Notes: generated by a model not told the origin, from the letters alone. Shown: positions 9,490-18,947, counted from the first letter of the stretch. The stretch is DNA of 34,560 bases from Frankiaceae bacterium (GCA_017882765.1 JADGOW010000005.1:1-34560); one strand, 5' to 3'. Program-made: numbers and translations.

Positions 9490-10737
9490 TCAGCTCACCG
9501 TCATACCGGTCCAAGCCTTCCCCGGCGTGTTCGCGCAATGCTTGTCCGTGCTGCCCGCGGGGCTGCTCTCGTAGAGCAGCTCCAGGCACCGGCCGAAGCC
9601 GCGTTGCATGATCGCGTTGGGATGCATGAACTCGCGGATGTCGCCTTGCTTGGGGCTGAGCTGAACCGCACGGAACCATTCGACGTTCGCCGGGTTCACC
9701 CGCTGGGTGGCACTGGTGACCTTCTGGGCGAGCTTGTTGCAAACCTCGTGCCCGGCGCCGGCGTGCTCGAGGTCAAGCAGTACGACGTCGGAGTCTTCGG
9801 CGACCTGACGCTGCATGTCGAGGATCTGCGGGACGAGGGTGTCGGTGACCCAGCGCTCGTCCTGATTGTCGATCGGACATCCCGCGACCACCCGCGCCTG
9901 GGGTGTCTCCGGGATGGCGTTGACCGCCGGCGCAGCGATCGGGGACAGGTACGACTGGTAGATGAGCTGGTAGGAGCCCACCGGGTAGCCGGCGGCGCTC
10001 ATGCCGCCGCGGATCGTGTCGATGGCCCTTTCGACCCCGGCCATCGTCTGCGGCATCTTCGCGTTCAGGGCGGCTCGTTGCGCGCTTTCGCAGTCACCCG
10101 TCCGGAGATCGAAATCCTCCATACAGCTGCTCAGCACCGAGGCGAATCCGAGGTCGTTTCCCCCGATACTCAAGACGATCATCTTGATGTCATACGTCCT
10201 GGCGATCTGCGCCAGTTGGTCGGCCTGTGGCGCTTCGCCCTTCTGCGGCTGCCCGCCCTGCGCCGTGGGGATGATGTCCGCGGTCACGGCGCCCGAGCAG
10301 GCAATGTTGATCTTTTGGTCCACGGGGATCGCGTTGGACATGATCTCGGCGGTATCCGAGCGGTCGCACCCGTCCTGGTAGGAGGGCGGCAGGTAGACCC
10401 TGTGGATTTGCTGCTCCCACGCGCGGTACTGGGCGGGGTCGCTGTGCTGCGCGCCGTCGTAGCCAGGGCAGGCACCGGCCGGATACCGGCCGCAGGTGCG
10501 GTCGGTGGGCATCGGCGCTCCGTTGCCCTCCCACCGGCCGCCCGCCCCGGAGATGTAGCTGTCGCCCATCGCAACGATCGCCGTCGGCTTGCCGGCGACC
10601 CCGGTGGGTGTGGGGCTCGGGGTGGCATCCGGCGCCGGGGCGGCGCAAGCGGCCAGCGCCAGCGACGCGAAGGCCGTGCCGGCCGCGAGCAGGCCGGCCC
10701 CACGGGCGGTTCTCGCCTCACGGGCGTGATGTCTCAT
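9490..10737 (-). CDS. SGNH/GDSL-hydrolase-family lipoprotein
   Basis: Lipobox-like LALAACAAP signal; GDSYISGAGGRWEGN block I, SIGGNDLGFASVL block III; C-terminal FMHPNA. Confidence 0.85.
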   Translation of the reverse strand: MRHHAREARTARGAGLLAAGTAFASLALAACAAPAPDATPSPTPTGVAGKPTAIVAMGDSYISGAGGRWEGNGAPMPTDRTCGRYPAGACPGYDGAQHSDPAQYRAWEQQIHRVYLPPSYQDGCDRSDTAEIMSNAIPVDQKINIACSGAVTADIIPTAQGGQPQKGEAPQADQLAQIARTYDIKMIVLSIGGNDLGFASVLSSCMEDFDLRTGDCESAQRAALNAKMPQTMAGVERAIDTIRGGMSAAGYPVGSYQLIYQSYLSPIAAPAVNAIPETPQARVVAGCPIDNQDERWVTDTLVPQILDMQRQVAEDSDVVLLDLEHAGAGHEVCNKLAQKVTSATQRVNPANVEWFRAVQLSPKQGDIREFMHPNAIMQRGFGRCLELLYESSPAGSTDKHCANTPGKAWTGMTVS

Positions 10738-10764
10738 GCTGCCTCCGGGAAAGCTGGCCCCATC

Positions 10765-11547
10765 TCACGAAGGCACGTTGGCGTCCTGGCGCTCGTCACC
10801 CGGGTCGGGGTGGGGAGCAGTACCGCGGTGCAAGGCGACGATCCCACCGGAGCGGTTGTGCCAGCCCACGTCCGACCACCCGGCGGCGGCGACCCGCGCG
10901 GCCAGTTCCCGCTGCGACGGCCAGACTCGGATGGACTCGGCCAGGTAGACGTAGGCGTCCGGAGAACTCGAGACGGCCCTGGCCAGCGGCGGAAGTGCCC
11001 GCATCAGGTAGTTCAGATACACGGCGCGAAACGGTGCCCAGGTCGGCCGGCTGAACTCGCAGACGACGAGCCTGCCCCCCGCACGCGTCACGCGGCGCAA
11101 CTCGCGCAGGCAGGCCTGCACGTCGGCCACGTTGCGCAGCCCGAACGAGATCGTCACCCGGTCGAACGAGCCGTCGGCGAAGGGAAGCCGCAGGCCGTCA
11201 CCGGCGACCAGATGCACCGACGACGTAGCGGCGGCGACCCTCGAACGCCCGGCCGCGAGCATCCCCAGGGAAAAGTCGCAGGCGACCACGACAGCACCCG
11301 ACCGGGCGAAGGCCAACGCCGATGTCCCGGTACCCGCGGCGAGGTCGAGCACCCGCAGGCCCGGCCGCAGGTCCAGGGCGTCGCGCACCGCGCGGCGCCA
11401 ACTCCGGTCCTGGCCGAGGGACAGGACGGTGTTCGTGACGTCGTACCGAGGGGCGACGTGATCGAACATCCTTGCGACGTCGCCGGGCGCCTTATCCAGC
11501 CCGGCGCGGTCCAGCCCGGCGCGCCCTGCTGCCCCCGCGCCGGTCAT
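10765..11547 (-). CDS. menG: UbiE/MenG-type (demethylmenaquinone) methyltransferase
   Basis: ATG 11547; [54 protein letters not shown] are diagnostic for UbiE/MenG. Confidence 0.9.
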   Translation of the reverse strand: MTGAGAAGRAGLDRAGLDKAPGDVARMFDHVAPRYDVTNTVLSLGQDRSWRRAVRDALDLRPGLRVLDLAAGTGTSALAFARSGAVVVACDFSLGMLAAGRSRVAAATSSVHLVAGDGLRLPFADGSFDRVTISFGLRNVADVQACLRELRRVTRAGGRLVVCEFSRPTWAPFRAVYLNYLMRALPPLARAVSSSPDAYVYLAESIRVWPSQRELAARVAAAGWSDVGWHNRSGGIVALHRGTAPHPDPGDERQDANVPS

Positions 11548-12836
11548 GGCGCCCCCCCGCGCGAGAGCACTGCACCGGCAACGACGGTCCCCGCGACGAC
11601 CGTCAGCACGCAGCGGCCCGACTCGACGACCGCCGCGAACGGGTCTGCCGCGGGGTCCGTGACCGAGAACCCCGCCAGGTCGGCGCGACTGCCGGGCGCG
11701 AGGCGGCCCACGTCGGCGAGCCCCATCGCCGTCGCGCCGCCGAGGGTGGCCAGGCTCAGCAGCCGTTCGCACAGCCCCTCCCTGGGGACGCCCTGCGCGA
11801 GCGCCAGGTCGCGCAGGGCCCGGAGCTCATCGAGCAGGTCCAGCGAGGTGACCGAGGCCAGCGAGTCCGTCCCGACCGCCACCGGGGAGCCCTCGGCCAG
11901 GTACGCGGCGACCGGGGCCGCCCCCGCACCCAGGGTCGCGTTGGACCGCACGCACAGCGCCACCGCCGTCCCCCGCCCCCGGAGCAGCGCCCGGTCGGCC
12001 GCGTCGAGGTGGACGCCGTGCGCCACGTGGACGTCGCGTCCGAGGCAACCCAGCGAGTCCAGGTAGGACGTGGCGCTGGCGCCGCAGCCGACGTCGAGGA
12101 GCTCGAACTCCAGCCCCATCCGGCGGCTCGACTCGGCGAGCGGGCCGGTGCCCTGGCGGACGAACTCGTCCTCGGCCGGCGACTCACCGAGGTGCGGATG
12201 CAGCCGCAGGCCGCGCTCCCGGGCGACGCCGGTCAGCTCTTCCAGCACGCGCGTACCGAGGGTGTAAGGCGTGTGGGGACTGACCCCGACACTGCGCGTC
12301 GCCGGGGCGGCATCCAGCACCGACTCCAGCCGGGCGCGTTCGGCTGGCCATCGCGCGGTGTCGATGCCCACGGATTCGACGTAGGAGATGCCGGCCAGGC
12401 CCGCGTCGGCGGCGGCCCCGATGCCCGGGCCGTGGGTGATGACGTCCGCCACGCAGGTGGTGCCGGTGGCCAGCAGGGCGACGATGCTGGCGCGCGCCTC
12501 CCCCTCCCATTGCGCGGTGGTCAGGGCATGTCGGCGGGCGATCATCGTGGCGAGCCATTCCGGGAAGGGCCGGCCGCCCGTGGCGAGATCGGCGAACCCC
12601 GGCCCGTATTCGAGGTGGGCATGCGCGTTCACGAGCCCGGGCGTCACGACGTCGGCGGCGACCACGTCCCGAGGCAGGGACGGCTGGATGTCGGCCACCC
12701 GCCCCTCGACGACGACCACAGTGGCATCGCGGACAGGTGGGCCGTCCATCGGCAGCACCCAGCGCGCGCCGTAGCGCTGCACCGGGCCGCCCGGGCGCGA
12801 CAGCCAGCCCGGCTGCGGGTGGTCAGGCAGGCGCAA
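11544..12836 (-). CDS. mqnX: Amidohydrolase, probable aminodeoxyfutalosine deaminase (MqnX-like)
   Basis: 430 aa; [13 protein letters not shown] metal motif, [21 protein letters not shown]; sandwiched between mqnC and menG. Confidence 0.75.
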   Translation of the reverse strand: MRLPDHPQPGWLSRPGGPVQRYGARWVLPMDGPPVRDATVVVVEGRVADIQPSLPRDVVAADVVTPGLVNAHAHLEYGPGFADLATGGRPFPEWLATMIARRHALTTAQWEGEARASIVALLATGTTCVADVITHGPGIGAAADAGLAGISYVESVGIDTARWPAERARLESVLDAAPATRSVGVSPHTPYTLGTRVLEELTGVARERGLRLHPHLGESPAEDEFVRQGTGPLAESSRRMGLEFELLDVGCGASATSYLDSLGCLGRDVHVAHGVHLDAADRALLRGRGTAVALCVRSNATLGAGAAPVAAYLAEGSPVAVGTDSLASVTSLDLLDELRALRDLALAQGVPREGLCERLLSLATLGGATAMGLADVGRLAPGSRADLAGFSVTDPAADPFAAVVESGRCVLTVVAGTVVAGAVLSRGGAP

Positions 12837-14094
12837 GATCTAGGCGCCGGCTTTGCCGACTGGGAGACACGCCACCCGGAGACGCGCTGCTACCGGGAGA
12901 CGCGGTGGACGACACGTGCGAGCGCACCTTGCCACCCTCGTCCACCGGGTCGTCGGCCGGGTCGGAATGCACGACCAGGTGGCGGTAGAGGGTGTCGCGC
13001 TGCGCCGGGACGCGTCCCGCGGTGCGGATGAGGCGCAGCAGCTCGGCCCGGTTGGTGCGGTGGCGGGCGCCGGCCGAAGAGACGACGTTTTCCTCCAGCA
13101 TCACCGACCCGAGGTCGTCGGCCCCCATGTGCAGGCTGAGCTGCCCCGCCTCCTTGCCGACCGTGAGCCACGAGCCCTGCAGGTGGGCGATGTTGTCGAA
13201 GAACAGCCGGGCGACAGCCACGAGGCGCAGGTAGGCGAACACGCTGGCCTCGGTGCGGCCGCGGAGGTGGTTGTTCTCGGGCTGATACGTCCAGGGGATG
13301 AAGGAGCGGAAGCCGCCGGTGCGGTCCTGCACATCACGGATCATCCGCAGGTGCTCGATGCGCTCCGCATCGGACTCGCCGGTGCCCATCATGAACGTCG
13401 CGGTGGACTCGACCCCGAGCCCGTGCGCGACCTCCATCACCTGTAGCCACACCTCGCCGGGCTCCTTGAGCGGGGCGATCGCCTGCCGCGGGCGCTGCAC
13501 GAGGATCTCCGCGCCGGCCCCGGCGAACGAATCCAACCCCGCGGCGTGCAGGCGGCGGATGACCTGCTCGAAGGTCAGCCCCGACACCTTGGAGACGTGC
13601 ACGACCTCGCTGCCCCCGAGCGAGTGCAGAGCGAGCTGTGGGTAGGCGGCCTTGATCGCGGCGAAGGTTTCCTCGTACCACTCGATGCCGAACCCGGGGT
13701 GGTGCCCGCCCTGCAGCATGATCTGCGTCGCGCCGAGCTCCACCGCCTCCCCGCATCGGGCGAGGATGTCGTCGAGGTCGCGGACCCACCCCTCCGGGGA
13801 CGACGGCGGCCGGTAGAACGCGCAGAACCGGCAGGCGGTCACGCACACGTTGGTGTAGTTGATGTTGCGGTCGATGATGTAGGTCGCCACGTCGTGCGGA
13901 TGGCGGCGCCGGCGCACCGCGTCCGCTGCTCCGCCGAGCGCGTGGAAGGGCGCTCGCCGGTAGAGCAGCAGCGCCTCCTCGTGAGTGATCCGGCCCCCGT
14001 CGGCGGCATGCGCCAGCAGCCGGGCCACTTCCGGATCGCGGCGCCGGCCGCCACGCTGGTCCGCGGAGGGGCCGGCTGATATCGCAACGCTCAC
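12823..14094 (-). CDS. mqnC: Cyclic dehypoxanthine futalosine synthase (radical SAM)
   Basis: GTG 14094; YIIDRNINYTNVCVTACRFCAFYRP (CxxxCxxC), QGGHHPGFGIEWYEE, IPWTYQPENNHLRG; matches the MqnC rather than MqnE pattern. Confidence 0.9.
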   Translation of the reverse strand: MSVAISAGPSADQRGGRRRDPEVARLLAHAADGGRITHEEALLLYRRAPFHALGGAADAVRRRRHPHDVATYIIDRNINYTNVCVTACRFCAFYRPPSSPEGWVRDLDDILARCGEAVELGATQIMLQGGHHPGFGIEWYEETFAAIKAAYPQLALHSLGGSEVVHVSKVSGLTFEQVIRRLHAAGLDSFAGAGAEILVQRPRQAIAPLKEPGEVWLQVMEVAHGLGVESTATFMMGTGESDAERIEHLRMIRDVQDRTGGFRSFIPWTYQPENNHLRGRTEASVFAYLRLVAVARLFFDNIAHLQGSWLTVGKEAGQLSLHMGADDLGSVMLEENVVSSAGARHRTNRAELLRLIRTAGRVPAQRDTLYRHLVVHSDPADDPVDEGGKVRSHVSSTASPGSSASPGGVSPSRQSRRLDLAPA

Positions 14095-14119
14095 GGGGTC
14101 AGCGTACGGGCGGACGCGG

Positions 14120-14332
14120 CTATCCGCCGGGCCTGGCGGCACGTGCCCGCTTGTCCACGAGCCACTCCCCGGCCGCCATGTAGTGCGTCGGCGGCAACTC
14201 ATTGATCCAGACCCGGATCGAGTCGAGCGAAGCTCCGATCGTGTCCTGAACCACTTTCGTGATCCCCTCTAACAGGGCGCGCTTCTGCTCGTCGGTGCGC
14301 CCGTCGGCCAGGTGAACCTCAATCAGCGGCAT
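14120..14332 (-). CDS. 4-oxalocrotonate tautomerase family protein
   Basis: 70 aa, MPLIEVHLADGRTDEQKRALLEGITKVVQDTIGASLDSIRVWINELPPTHYMAAGE; catalytic Pro directly after Met. Confidence 0.9.
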   Translation of the reverse strand: MPLIEVHLADGRTDEQKRALLEGITKVVQDTIGASLDSIRVWINELPPTHYMAAGEWLVDKRARAARPGG

Positions 14333-14384
14333 GGGACCCTCCCCGGGACGGCAGAGTATGGAGGGGTCAACCGTAGGAGGTGCC

Positions 14385-15476
14385 GTGACGGCCGACGAGG
14401 AAATCGGGCAGGCGGGCGGGAACGCCCCGACAGCTGCTGGTGGACGGGCGGAGGCCGAGGCGCTCGCCGGGGTGGTGGCCGACGGCGCGCGTCCTGTGGG
14501 CGCGGCCCTGGAGGCCGACGTTCTGATCGTCGGCGCGGGCCCAGCAGGCCTGTTCGCCGCCTATTACGCGGGCTTTCGCGGCCTGAAGGCCGCCATCATG
14601 GACTCGCTGCCCGAGCCCGGCGGCCAGGTGACCGCCATGTACCCGGAGAAGATGATCTTCGACGTGGGCGGCTTCCCGTCGGTACGCGGGCGCGACCTTG
14701 TCGACGCCCTGGTCGCGCAGGCGGCGCCGTTCCAGCCGCACTACCTGCTGGGGCATCAGGCGACCGAGCTGGCGCACGTGGAGGACGCCGTGCTCGTCAC
14801 GAGCTCCCAGGGCGTGCACGTCCGCGCCAAAGCCGTGATCATCACTGGCGGCCTGGGAACGTTCACCCCCCGGCCGCTGCCCACCGGCAGCGAGTACCTG
14901 GGGCACGGCCTGGCCTACTTCGTCCCCAAGCTGGACGACTACGCCGGGATGGACGTTCTCATCGTGGGTGGCGGCGACAGCGCCTTCGACTGGGCGCAGT
15001 CCCTGGAGCCGCTGTCACGTTCGGTGACGGTCGTGCACCGGCGCAAGGGGTTCCGCGCGCACGAGCACACCGTCAGCAATGTGCTCGCAAGCTCGGTCAA
15101 GGTGCTCGTGGACAGCCAGGTCGCCGAGGTCAGCGGTTCGGGCCAGGTCGAGGCGGTGGAAATCCTGCACACCCCGACCGGGGAGCGGCAGCGGCTGGAC
15201 ATCCAGCGAATCGTCGCGGCCCTCGGCTTCACGGCCGACCTCGGCCCGCTGACCCATTGGGGACTGAACATCCAGCGGCGGCAGATCGTGGTGGAAACGA
15301 CGATGGCGACCGGCGTCGAGCGCGTCTTCGCCGCGGGGGACATCACCGAGTACCCGGGCAAGGTGCGGCTCATCGCCACGGGCTTCGGGGAGGCGGCGAC
15401 CGCGGTCAACAACGCCGCGCCGGTCATCAACCCCGGGGCCCATGTCTTCCCGGGGCACTCGAGCAACGTCAGCTGA
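14385..15476 (+). CDS. Thioredoxin-reductase-like ferredoxin--NADP+ reductase
   Basis: GTG 14385 after GTAGGAGGT; VLIVGAGPAGLFAAYYAGFRGLKAAIMDSLPEPGGQVTAMYPEKMIFDVGG; second GGGDSAFDWA; no redox CxxC, as in FNR rather than TrxR. Confidence 0.88.
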   Translation: MTADEEIGQAGGNAPTAAGGRAEAEALAGVVADGARPVGAALEADVLIVGAGPAGLFAAYYAGFRGLKAAIMDSLPEPGGQVTAMYPEKMIFDVGGFPSVRGRDLVDALVAQAAPFQPHYLLGHQATELAHVEDAVLVTSSQGVHVRAKAVIITGGLGTFTPRPLPTGSEYLGHGLAYFVPKLDDYAGMDVLIVGGGDSAFDWAQSLEPLSRSVTVVHRRKGFRAHEHTVSNVLASSVKVLVDSQVAEVSGSGQVEAVEILHTPTGERQRLDIQRIVAALGFTADLGPLTHWGLNIQRRQIVVETTMATGVERVFAAGDITEYPGKVRLIATGFGEAATAVNNAAPVINPGAHVFPGHSSNVS

Positions 15477-15496
15477 TGGCTGCGGCGGAGCGGGCC

Positions 15497-15922
15497 TCAG
15501 CCAGGGACGCGCTTGCTCGGGCGAATCACCTCGCCGCGCAGTCGCTCGACCAGTGTCTGCACCCCGGCGGCGCCCTTTTCGAGGACGGCGTTCGCACCCG
15601 CGGCGCGCGCCTCCGACTCCAGGGCGGCGTCGGTCAAAGCGGTGAACATGACCAGGTGGGCGGCCGGCAAGAACCGGCGAATACCCGACGCAGCCGCAAG
15701 CCCGTCGACCACCGGCATCGACACGTCCAGAACCACAAGATCCGGAGATGTCTCTTCGGCCAGCGACATGGCCTCGGCACCGTTGCGGGCGCAGCCGACC
15801 ACGTCGAAATCCGGCTCGAGACCCAGCAGCAGGGCGACCAGGTCACGAACCCCGTCGTCGTCGTCTGCCACGAGCGTCCGAACGGGACGATCCCACGGCC
15901 CTGAGGCAGGCGTCCTCGTCAC
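15497..15922 (-). CDS. Stand-alone response-regulator receiver domain protein
   Basis: 141 aa; TLVADDDDGVRDLV, DLVVLDVSMPVVDGL (phospho-Asp), MFTAL, LEKGAAG (Lys); no output domain. Confidence 0.88.
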   Translation of the reverse strand: MTRTPASGPWDRPVRTLVADDDDGVRDLVALLLGLEPDFDVVGCARNGAEAMSLAEETSPDLVVLDVSMPVVDGLAAASGIRRFLPAAHLVMFTALTDAALESEARAAGANAVLEKGAAGVQTLVERLRGEVIRPSKRVPG

Positions 15923-16012
15923 AGCGTATTTCTATCCGAAGTCGGCCCAATAACCCCATGGTCATTCTGAGTCATCTTCCGGACCATGTACGAGATGTAA
16001 CAAAGTAGGGCT

Positions 16013-16882
16013 TCACAGCGGGGCAAATGTCACGGTGCGCAACAGTGGTGCGCCGCCAAAGGCGGCTGCACGGCGCGCGAACTCCGCAAGGCCAGCTAGT
16101 TGCGCTTCGCCGAGCCGAAAGTCGAGGGTCCGGAAGTACTGGGCGAGCTCCGCCGCGGAGAACGGCTCCCACTGAGCCGCCTCCTCGGCAATGAGGTCGA
16201 TTTCCTGCAATGCCATATGCAGACTCCGGACAAAACCGGCATGAACCTCCTTCACTTCTCCGGGCCGACGATCCATCACGTCCCGGCGCACCGCCCAAAT
16301 GGCGAACACCATGGGTACCCCTGCCCAGTCACGCCACTGCTGGCCCAGGTCGTAGACGTGCAGCCCCACCTCCGGTGCCGCATGAGTGGCCCGAAGGGCG
16401 TCGTCACCGATGAGCACAGCCGCGTCCGCGTCCAGCAGCATGGTCGTCAGGTCGGGCGGCATCGACTCGTATTCGGGGTGCAAGCCGTAGCGCTGCTCCA
16501 GCAGCATCCGGGCCAGCAGGACGCTGGTGCGCGAGGTCGAGCCGAGCGCCACCCGCTGGATGTCGGGGAGGGGGCACCGGGCGGCAAGCACCACCGAAAG
16601 CACCGGACCGTCACTGCCGACGGCGAGCTCCGGCAGGACGAGCAGGTCGCCGGGATGGTTCAGGTACTCCGCGACGCTGACCGGACCCAGGTCGAGGTCG
16701 CCGGCCACCAGCGCGTCACTGAGCCGGTCGGGGGTGTCCTTGACGAGCTCGACCTGCGGCAGTGAGCCGGAGCGCGCGAGCCCCCAATACAGGGGCAGGC
16801 AATTCAGGAATTGAATGTGGCCGACCCGCAGCCGGTCGGGGCCCCCGGCCCGACCTGGCCCGGTGGGCTCGCCTCCGTGCAC
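16013..16882 (-). CDS. mqnA: Chorismate dehydratase (menaquinone futalosine pathway)
   Basis: 289 aa; RVGHIQFLNCLPLYWGL, LDLGPVSVAEYL, LGSTSRTSVLLARMLLEQRYG, VLIGDDAL, DLGQQWRDWAGVPMVFAIWAVRRD. Confidence 0.93.
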   Translation of the reverse strand: MHGGEPTGPGRAGGPDRLRVGHIQFLNCLPLYWGLARSGSLPQVELVKDTPDRLSDALVAGDLDLGPVSVAEYLNHPGDLLVLPELAVGSDGPVLSVVLAARCPLPDIQRVALGSTSRTSVLLARMLLEQRYGLHPEYESMPPDLTTMLLDADAAVLIGDDALRATHAAPEVGLHVYDLGQQWRDWAGVPMVFAIWAVRRDVMDRRPGEVKEVHAGFVRSLHMALQEIDLIAEEAAQWEPFSAAELAQYFRTLDFRLGEAQLAGLAEFARRAAAFGGAPLLRTVTFAPL

Positions 16883-16942
16883 AACCCCGAGGGTAGTTGC
16901 GCCGCGGGGCCGCGGCCGGGGATCGGCGTCTACCGGACGGCG

Positions 16943-17122
16943 TCAGCGCTGCTCCCGTGGGGACAGCAACGTCACGTGGGTGGCGCAGGCCGGGCAGACG
17001 GCAAACGACGTGCCCGGCTCGTCGTCGCCCGGGTAGAAGCGACCGAGCGAGATGACGCCCAGGCAGCGGGGGCAACGGACCCACGGCCCCTCGGGGAGTT
17101 GGGGGATTTCCGCGGGCGCCAC
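16943..17122 (-). CDS. 59-aa putative zinc-ribbon protein (not in supplied ORF track)
   Basis: GTG 17122: VAPAEIPQLPEGPWVRCPRCLGVISLGRFYPGDDEPGTSFAVCPACATHVTLLSPREQR*; two CPxC pairs; an in-frame TAG (the previous gene's stop) lies just upstream. Confidence 0.82.
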   Translation of the reverse strand: MAPAEIPQLPEGPWVRCPRCLGVISLGRFYPGDDEPGTSFAVCPACATHVTLLSPREQR

Positions 17123-17128
17123 CGGGGC

Positions 17129-17350
17129 CTACTCCCTGCGCTGCCGGCGGGTCTCGAACGCCCGCACCATCGACTGGCGCTGGTTGCGGGCCAAGGGATA
17201 GGAGATGACGCCACTGACGACGAATGCCAGGACAATGCACCACAGGCCGCCGAGGCCCACGGCCATGAGCGCTACCACGGCGGCCGCGAACAGTCCAATC
17301 CGGATCCCGTAGTAGCGCAGCAGGGAACGCGTCATGGGCCTCGCAGTCAC
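17129..17350 (-). CDS. Small two-TM membrane protein, DUF4229-like
   Basis: 73 aa from GTG 17350 (4-bp GTGA overlap with upstream ORF): LLRYYGIRIGLFAAAVVALMAVGLGGLWCIVLAFVVSGVISYPLARNQRQSM. Family name recalled, not searched. Confidence 0.78.
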   Translation of the reverse strand: MTARPMTRSLLRYYGIRIGLFAAAVVALMAVGLGGLWCIVLAFVVSGVISYPLARNQRQSMVRAFETRRQRRE

Positions 17351-17685
17351 CGCCGGCCCACCCATCCCAGTCGTTTGAGCAGCAAGGGGTAGGTCACGCT
17401 GGACACCAGCATGACCAGCAGGCCGAGCAGACCTGCAGGGCCCAGCGGGGCACCGGCGGCGCGCAGGGCGATGAAGACCAGGATGCCCGGGATCAGCACT
17501 GTCGCGAAGGCGAGCACCCAGATCCGCCCGATCTGGTCTGCCGGCGGGGGCGGACGGTCCGCAGCCGGGCGGTCCGGGGAGGTAGCCGGGCGGTCCGGGG
17601 AGGTAGCCGGGCGGTCCGGGGACGCGACTGACGGCGGGCGGTCCTGCGACGCGGCCGGCTGCTCGGGCCCCAGCGTCATGATCAC
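17347..17685 (-). CDS. Small membrane protein with N-terminal SPDRPAT repeats
   Basis: 112 aa; overlaps mqnE stop (GTGA); hydrophobic C-terminal half WVLAFATVLIPGILVFIALRAAGAPLGPAGLLGLLVMLVSSVTYPLLLKRLGW. Confidence 0.75.
   Translation of the reverse strand: MIMTLGPEQPAASQDRPPSVASPDRPATSPDRPATSPDRPAADRPPPPADQIGRIWVLAFATVLIPGILVFIALRAAGAPLGPAGLLGLLVMLVSSVTYPLLLKRLGWVGRR
17570..17611 (-). repeat. 21-bp tandem repeat (cggtccggggaggtagccggg), 2 full copies plus a partial third, in-frame
   Basis: 17570-17590 and 17591-17611 identical, continuing cggtccgggga; encodes SPDRPAT repeats. Confidence 0.93.
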
Positions 17686-18803
17686 ACCCCTACCGGCGCC
17701 GCGATCTCAGCCGGCCCCGCGTACTCGCGCAGGACGTTGTACCGAGTGTCGCGCTCGACCGGCTGGAAGCCGGCCTCCCGAATCAGCTCCAGCAGATCCT
17801 CCCGGGTGAGCTGGTTCGGCGTGCCGAACCCGTCCGCGTCGTGGGTGATCTTGTATTCCACGACCGAGCCGTCCAGGTCGTCCGCCCCGAAGGTCATTGT
17901 GAGCTGAGCGGTCGTCAGCCCGTGCATCACCCAGAAACACTTCACGTGGTCGACGTTGTCGAACAGCAGCCGGGACACCGAAAACGTCTTGAGCACTTCC
18001 GCGCCCGTTGCCATCGGCAGGTGCGACAGCCGGTTGTTGTCATTGTGGAAGCGCAGCGGAATGAAGGCGATGAACCCGCCCGTCTCGTCCTGAAGTTCCC
18101 GCAGGCGCAGCACGTGGTCGACCCGGTGCCGGGGCTCTTCGATGTGCCCGTACAGCATCGTTGCGGGCGTGCGCAGCCCCTTCGCGTGGGCGAGGCGGTG
18201 GATGCGCGACCAGTCTTCCCAATGGGTTTCGTGGTCGACGATCTGCTTGCGCACCTCCCAGTCGAAGATCTCCGCGCCGCCGCCGGTCAATGACTCCAGC
18301 CCGGCGTCGATCAGCTCGTCCAGAATCTCGTCCGCCGGCTTGCCGCTGATCTTCTCGAACCACTGGATCTCGGTGGCGGTAAAGGCCTTGAGCGCCACAT
18401 CGGGCAGCGCTGCCTTGAGCTCTCGGAGCACCTTCGGGTAGTAGCGCCACGGCAGGGTCGGATGCAGGCCGTTGACAATGTGCAGCTCGGTGATCCCGGC
18501 CGGCTTCATCTGCTCGGCGAGCCGGACCGCCTCCTCGATGCGCATCGTGTAGGCGTCCTTGTCGCCCGGCTTGCGCTGGAAGGAGCAGTACGCGCAGGTC
18601 GCGGAGCACACGTTGGTGAGGTTGAGGTGGCGGTTGACGTTGAAGAAGACGCGGTCGCCGTTCTTGCGGGTGCGCACGAGGTGGGCCAGCCCGCCCAGCC
18701 AGGCGAGATCGTCGCTGTCGTAGAGATCCTCACCGTCCTGCTGGGTCAGCCGCTCTCCCGCGACGACCTTGTCCTCGAGCTCGCGCTTGCGCCCGTCATC
18801 CAT
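17682..18803 (-). CDS. mqnE: Aminofutalosine synthase (radical SAM)
   Basis: 373 aa; NRHLNLTNVCSATCAYCSFQRKPGDKDAYTM, ITELHIVNGLHPTLPWRYY, GGGAEIFDWEVR, ATMLYGHIEEPRHRVDH; MqnE pattern. Confidence 0.92.
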   Translation of the reverse strand: MDDGRKRELEDKVVAGERLTQQDGEDLYDSDDLAWLGGLAHLVRTRKNGDRVFFNVNRHLNLTNVCSATCAYCSFQRKPGDKDAYTMRIEEAVRLAEQMKPAGITELHIVNGLHPTLPWRYYPKVLRELKAALPDVALKAFTATEIQWFEKISGKPADEILDELIDAGLESLTGGGAEIFDWEVRKQIVDHETHWEDWSRIHRLAHAKGLRTPATMLYGHIEEPRHRVDHVLRLRELQDETGGFIAFIPLRFHNDNNRLSHLPMATGAEVLKTFSVSRLLFDNVDHVKCFWVMHGLTTAQLTMTFGADDLDGSVVEYKITHDADGFGTPNQLTREDLLELIREAGFQPVERDTRYNVLREYAGPAEIAAPVGV

Positions 18804-18947
18804 GGTCCCGAGGCTATGTCACCAGACGGCGAGCGGCGGCCCACGCGCGCGCACTGAAGGCGCCCTGCCCGGCTGCACGCGCACCACCTTGAAACGCTTG
18901 CGCGCCGGGATGCGGACGCGAGGCAGGGTAGCCCGCACGTCCCACGG

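Noticed and set aside
9418-12066. 882-aa plus-strand ORF and 11472..13031 ORF
   Set aside because: Antisense to SGNH hydrolase, menG, mqnX and mqnC, which have clear family motifs.
12823-14094. Assigning this radical SAM protein as mqnE (and 17682..18803 as mqnC)
   Set aside because: RNINYTNVC...FCAFYR and IPWTYQPENN fit MqnC, while RHLNLTNVC, IVNGLHP and ATMLYGHIE at 17682..18803 fit MqnE.
14385-15476. Thioredoxin reductase annotation
   Set aside because: Lacks the redox-active CxxC between the FAD and NADPH domains; better fits TrxR-like ferredoxin-NADP reductase.
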